A stretch of 26,899 nucleotides of DNA from Cellvibrionales bacterium UBA3090. GTDB lineage: Bacteria > Pseudomonadota > Gammaproteobacteria > Pseudomonadales > Porticoccaceae. Position numbers and translations under genes: made by a program. Each line of letters opens with the position of its first letter. Position 1 is the first letter of the stretch. Positions 23,545-26,899 of the stretch are shown piece by piece. Under the pieces are notes generated by a model. The model was not told the DNA's origin, searched no databases, and saw only the letters and a program-made list of their open reading frames with translations. The DNA lies in assembly GCA_002367235.1 (NCBI GenBank), contig DFBC01000166.1:15057-41955 (forward strand), written 5' to 3'.

Positions 23545-24429
23545 CTAATAAATACCAGAGGATAGATAGCGATCCCCACGATCACAGATAATTGCGACAA
23601 TAACCGCATTTTCAACCTCATCAGACAAACGTAGAGCTCCAGCCACGGCACCGCCAGACGACACACCGCAAAAGATCCCCTCCTCACAGGCCAATGCACG
23701 CATACATTGCTCTGCCTCCTGTTGCCCCATATCCATAGTACGATCAACGCGAGAGGCATCAAAAATCTCGGGGAGATATTCTTTGGGCCACCGCCGAATA
23801 CCGGGAATGCTCGCACCTTCTTTTGGCTGTAACCCAATGATTTGAATGTCAGGGTTTTGTTCTTTTAAGTAGCGGGAGACCCCCATGATCGTGCCGGTTG
23901 TACCCATTGAACTGATAAAATGTGTAACGTTACCATTACTTTGCTGCCATATTTCGGGGCCAGTATGCTCGTAATGAGCAAGTGGATTATCCATGTTGCC
24001 AAATTGATCTAACACAACGCCCTTTCCCTCAGACTCCATTGCTTTAGCTAGATCGCGAGCCCCTTCCATGCTCTCTTCTTGACTGACTGAAATCAGTTCA
24101 GCGCCATAGGCTCTCATTGCCGCTTTACGCTCCTCCGTACTGTTTTCCGGCATGATCAGGATCATTTTGTACCCTTTTATGGCCGCAGCCATCGCTAATG
24201 CGATGCCAGTATTTCCCGAGGTAGCTTCGATGAGCGTATCCCCGGGACGAATCTCACCACGGGCCTCTGCATGCTGAATCATGCTCATTGCGGGTCGATC
24301 TTTCACAGAGCCAGCAGGGTTATTGCCTTCCAGCTTCACTAAAATGGTGTTGCTTGTATGACCTGGAAGCCTTTGCAATTGTACTAGGGGTGTTCCTCCG
24401 ACAAAGGACTCAATAGTTGGATATGACAT
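23545..24429 (-). CDS. cysM: O-acetylserine sulfhydrylase B (cysteine synthase B)
   Basis: PLP enzyme making cysteine from O-acetylserine and sulfide or thiosulfate. The 294-aa product from ATG 24429 (MSYPTIESFVGGTPLVQL) carries the Schiff-base lysine in NPAGSVKDRPA (Lys43), the substrate loop EATSGNTGIALA, the phosphate loop SSMGTTGTIMGVSRYLK and GVSSGGAVAGAL. RRWPKEYLP is the CysM-type variant of the family, so B is preferred over CysK. An upstream in-frame GTG at 24453 is less likely, because GGTAGAG lies 7 nt before the ATG. In many relatives rlmD separates cysM and relA; here it does not. Confidence 0.95.
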   Translation of the reverse strand: MSYPTIESFVGGTPLVQLQRLPGHTSNTILVKLEGNNPAGSVKDRPAMSMIQHAEARGEIRPGDTLIEATSGNTGIALAMAAAIKGYKMILIMPENSTEERKAAMRAYGAELISVSQEESMEGARDLAKAMESEGKGVVLDQFGNMDNPLAHYEHTGPEIWQQSNGNVTHFISSMGTTGTIMGVSRYLKEQNPDIQIIGLQPKEGASIPGIRRWPKEYLPEIFDASRVDRTMDMGQQEAEQCMRALACEEGIFCGVSSGGAVAGALRLSDEVENAVIVAIICDRGDRYLSSGIY

Positions 24430-24685
24430 CAATTTCTCTACCAAATAATGCACTATCTGGCTGTTAGTATTGGTTTCGTAACAGCACGTTGAACATAGCG
24501 ATGCTTAAAATAAAATGCGTAGTTTATCTTGTGTGGAAGACCTTTGTTTGAAAAATAACTGAGCGCACCAAGAAGCAATCATAATTATCACCTATCAATC
24601 AGTTATGAGCAGGGAAAAATCGACTAGTTAAATTGATGCAGGAGGCCGGGTAAAAATTCTATGTTATCCAGCCCGCGCCCGGCTT
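24430..24685 (-). promoter_or_regulatory. acpS/cysM spacer with GC-rich inverted repeat
   Basis: The 256-nt gap has no ORF of note. GCCGGG (24645-24650) and CCCGGC (24678-24683) with adjoining G-U and A-T pairs can make a 9-10 bp stem with a 27-nt loop right after the acpS stop. No T-run trails the stem, so termination is uncertain. cysM promoter elements should lie between 24430 and 24640, but none is convincing. Confidence 0.35.
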
Positions 24686-25066
24686 CTAACCGTTACCCGA
24701 CAGCACAACAAAAGCCAGCGCAAAATCCTTCTCATCCGAAAGACTTAGGTGCACGTGGGTTCCCCCCATTTTCAGCATACGCTGCAATGCCGCGCCTTTA
24801 AGGGTAAGTACTGGCCCCCCGCGGCTATCGTTACTGATTTCCATATCCTGCCAGGATATTGAACCAATACCTGTCCCCAATGCCTTGCTGGCGGCTTCTT
24901 TAGCGGCATAACGCTTTGCCAGATATGATTCCGACATACTTTTCTTATCAAAAATGCTCAGCTCATCTGAACATAAAATTCTTTCTGCAAAGGATCGCCC
25001 ACGGCGCTCGAGCACCCGTCTAATACGATCTATTTGAACAATGTCTGTACCAATACCAATAATCAC
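24686..25066 (-). CDS. acpS: Holo-[acyl-carrier-protein] synthase
   Basis: Transfers the 4'-phosphopantetheine arm of CoA to apo-ACP for fatty-acid synthesis. The 126-aa product shows GIGTDIVQIDRIRRVLER (Asp8, Mg ligand) and LAKRYAAKEAASKALGTGIG with the second ligand Glu, plus the C-terminal HVHLSLSDEKDFALAFVVL. The start is GTG at 25066, overlapping the recO stop as GTGA, so it is translationally coupled to recO. In E. coli and many relatives pdxJ lies between recO and acpS; here it is absent and the genes touch directly. Confidence 0.96.
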   Translation of the reverse strand: MIIGIGTDIVQIDRIRRVLERRGRSFAERILCSDELSIFDKKSMSESYLAKRYAAKEAASKALGTGIGSISWQDMEISNDSRGGPVLTLKGAALQRMLKMGGTHVHLSLSDEKDFALAFVVLSGNG

Positions 25067-25785
25067 TGTTCCACCTTAGGCAATGCTGCAAATAACTCTC
25101 TGCTTCTTAGCGGCTTAGCGCCAATATGAGATTGAATAGCGAGTCGCATTAGCCGTTTTTTTGTCCGACCAACAGCGGCACTATGATCGCGAGCTTCATG
25201 AATCGAAAGCAGTTCGGCGCCGTGAAACCAATTGGGAGATCGATGATTATCACTAGACTTGTGTCCCGCTACAAACCCCATGGATGGGTCAAACCAATAC
25301 CAGCTCTCCAGTGAAATTGGCTCGCCTGTCATAGCATCGACATCCACAGCAAGGCCATAGCCAATTTCATCGAGCAAACAGAATTCAAACTTACGCAAAG
25401 GTGGTTCTATCGGTTCATCACTGGCAAGCTTCTGCAATACTTCAAGGTAGTGATCAAAAAGCCGAAGATGCGGGTCATTTTCAGCTAATAGCCTCAGCAG
25501 CAATTCATTGAGGTAAAGCCCACTATAAAGACGATCACCTGAAAGCATAAACGATGCCCCAGCCTGCTCGGTATTTATCAGATTTTTTAGATCACCCTTC
25601 CCCGTCCAACTAACTAGCAATGGGGCAAAAGGTGAAAGATGCCTTGAAGCAGCTCTTGCGCGACGAAAACCTTTAGCTACGGTTCGAAAGCGGCCATGAT
25701 GACGAGTGAACACATCAACCAACTGACTTGTCTCGCGGTAGGGTCGAGCATGAAGTACAAATGCTGGTTCACTATCAACTCGCAT
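25063..25785 (-). CDS. recO: DNA repair protein RecO
   Basis: Mediator that loads RecA on SSB-coated single strands together with RecR in the RecFOR pathway. The 240-aa product has the N-terminal OB fold (EPAFVLHARPYRETSQLVDVFTRHHGRFRTVAKGFRR), the SPFAPLLVSWTGKGDL segment, and a helical C-terminal half with LYLNELLLRLLAENDPHLRLFDHYL and RKFEFCLLDEIGYGL. Length equals the family. ATG at 25785 follows AGGGGTGGATCAAT. It ends in a 4-nt overlap with acpS and is 86 nt from era, a gap holding a 6-bp hairpin (ATCGCT/AGCGAT, 25813-25827). Confidence 0.96.
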   Translation of the reverse strand: MRVDSEPAFVLHARPYRETSQLVDVFTRHHGRFRTVAKGFRRARAASRHLSPFAPLLVSWTGKGDLKNLINTEQAGASFMLSGDRLYSGLYLNELLLRLLAENDPHLRLFDHYLEVLQKLASDEPIEPPLRKFEFCLLDEIGYGLAVDVDAMTGEPISLESWYWFDPSMGFVAGHKSSDNHRSPNWFHGAELLSIHEARDHSAAVGRTKKRLMRLAIQSHIGAKPLRSRELFAALPKVEQ

Positions 25786-25871
25786 ATTGATCCACCCCTA
25801 GGGAACTAACCTATCGCTAAAAGCGATGATAAAACGGTACAAAGGTGGCCATACAACTGATTGAAAGCAGA

Positions 25872-26774
25872 CTATTCGTCATACCCAAGACTGCGCAGTG
25901 CACGGTCATCATCAGACCAGCCTCGACGAACCTTAACCCACAAATTAAGCATGACCTTGCAATCCAATAACTTTTCCATATCAAGCCTTGCCTGCTGACC
26001 TATTTTTTTCAAACGGCTGCCTTTGTCACCAATAATAATTTTCTTCTGGCCGTCCCTTTCTACAAGAATCAGGGCATTGATATGACAGATATTTCCTTCG
26101 TATTTAAATGCTTCAATTTCAACCGTAACTTCGTAGGGCACTTCAGCGCCAAGCTGACGAGTGATCTTTTCCCGAACCAGCTCTGCGGTAAGGAACCGCT
26201 GGCTACGGTCAGTAATTTGATCTTCTGGAAAATAATGGGTTGCTTCGGGAATATGCTTTTGTATAGCTTCTTCCAACTGCTCCAGTTGTTGCCCAAGCAA
26301 TGCAGAAATGGGAATCAATTTGGCGTCGGGGAAACGTTGAGAAAGGGTTTGTAGGTGTGGCAACAAATCAGCCTTGCTTTCAAGTCGATCCAGTTTGTTT
26401 ATGGCAATAATCACTGGCGCTTTCGACTTGGCAATCTCCTCGGCAACCTTTTCGTCCGCCTCAGTCCAAACGCTGCGATCAACGACAAAAACGACCACAT
26501 CTACATCGCGTATTGCACTCTCTGCAGCACGGTTCATATAGCGGTTAATCGCTTTCTGTTGATTTGAATGAAGACCTGGGGTGTCGACAAAAATAAGTTG
26601 AGTGTCACCCTCTGTCTTGATTCCGAGAGTATTATGGCGGGTAGTTTGAGGCTTCCGTGATGTAATACTGATTTTTTGCCCCAACAGGTGATTCAGCAAT
26701 GTTGATTTACCCACATTGGGGCGTCCAACAATAGCCACATAGCCACAGTGTTGGGTGGGTTCAGTCAACATCAT
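25872..26774 (-). CDS. era: GTPase Era
   Basis: Essential GTPase that binds the 3' end of 16S rRNA and assists 30S assembly. The 300-aa product has G1 GRPNVGKST (17-25), G3 DTPGLH, G4 NKLD and G5 ISAL, then the C-terminal KH domain with KIIIGDKGSRLKKIGQQAR and the ending LWVKVRRGWSDDDRALRSLGY. ATG at 26774 overlaps the rnc stop as ATGA; a second ATG follows immediately and could also be used. The rnc-era-recO order is the conserved gammaproteobacterial operon, transcribed leftward. Confidence 0.98.
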   Translation of the reverse strand: MMLTEPTQHCGYVAIVGRPNVGKSTLLNHLLGQKISITSRKPQTTRHNTLGIKTEGDTQLIFVDTPGLHSNQQKAINRYMNRAAESAIRDVDVVVFVVDRSVWTEADEKVAEEIAKSKAPVIIAINKLDRLESKADLLPHLQTLSQRFPDAKLIPISALLGQQLEQLEEAIQKHIPEATHYFPEDQITDRSQRFLTAELVREKITRQLGAEVPYEVTVEIEAFKYEGNICHINALILVERDGQKKIIIGDKGSRLKKIGQQARLDMEKLLDCKVMLNLWVKVRRGWSDDDRALRSLGYDE

Positions 26775-26899
26775 TTAATCAATCCTTTAAGGGCTGTTGC
26801 TGCAGCCTGTTTTTCGGCATTGCGACGACTGCTACCATGACCAATGGTCGGTTTTTTTAGCACGTCGATTATGCAATGTACGGTAAATTGTTGGTTATG
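26771..26899 (-). CDS. rnc: Ribonuclease III (C-terminal 42 residues only)
   Basis: The window contains only the end of the gene, cut by the window edge. The visible residues include HNQQFTVHCIIDVLKKPTIG, then HGSSRRNAEKQAAATALKGL and IK, which is the second half of the double-stranded RNA-binding domain (GSSRRxAEQxAAxxAL signature). The TGA overlaps the era start by 4 nt. RNase III processes rRNA precursors and structured mRNAs. Confidence 0.95.
   Translation of the reverse strand, partial: HNQQFTVHCIIDVLKKPTIGHGSSRRNAEKQAAATALKGLIK

Noticed and set aside
1..26899. matS sites (GTGACRNYGTCAC) near the terminus
   Set aside because: GTGAC words at 3719, 8446, 13690 and 21250 were inspected by eye and none continues into the full palindrome.

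Overview
The window is a stretch of gammaproteobacterial chromosome of moderate GC (judged by eye, not computed). It is mostly core housekeeping genes. The block trxB (divergent) / ftsK-lolA-rarA-crcB-serS and the block rnc-era-recO-acpS, relA-mazG, cysM and adk-hemH-tsaB resemble Pseudomonadales/Cellvibrionales-type chromosomes. The species cannot be named from the sequence alone. There are no rRNA or tRNA genes, no complete transposable element and no CRISPR array.

Layout. 1-848: 3' part of trxB on the minus strand. 1010-8463: plus-strand run ftsK, lolA, rarA, crcB, serS and gor, in which ftsK/lolA, lolA/rarA and rarA/crcB overlap by 1-8 nt. 8464-9266: an 803-nt gap without an annotated gene, and the most informative part of the window. 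It holds a complete dif site (9041-9068) whose last 24 bases equal, from memory, those of Escherichia coli dif. It also holds a second copy of the XerD-binding arm 483 bp upstream and several hairpins. 9267-9953: a pyrE of the alphaproteobacterial type. 10003-10050: a 16-bp perfect inverted repeat. 10058-10876: a secreted DUF547 protein, divergent from bioA (10977-12269). From 12303 to the end every gene is on the minus strand: trpS, apeB, a beta-hydroxyacid dehydrogenase, uppP, tsaB, an AT-hook histone-like protein, hemH, adk, mazG, relA, cysM, acpS, recO, era and rnc (partial).

Interpretation. The dif site marks the replication terminus/dimer-resolution point. Gene orientation fits this: apart from trxB, genes left of dif run rightward toward it, and all genes beyond bioA run leftward toward it. 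Two perfect GGGNAGGG (KOPS-type) octamers left of dif point toward it. ftsK, whose product activates XerCD at dif, lies only about 5.6 kb from the site. The few genes that break the orientation rule right of dif (pyrE, bioA) and the atypical PyrE suggest an accessory pocket at the terminus.

Other points of note are five evenly spaced AT-hooks in the histone-like protein, intrinsic terminators pressed directly against the starts of tsaB and hemH, non-ATG starts for tsaB, uppP and acpS, and the absence of pdxJ between recO and acpS. The possible new biology is the segment between the XerD-arm repeat and dif. It could be a remnant of a Xer-dependent integrative element and contains a 31-codon hydrophobic ORF whose start codon lies in a stem. 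That part is inference.
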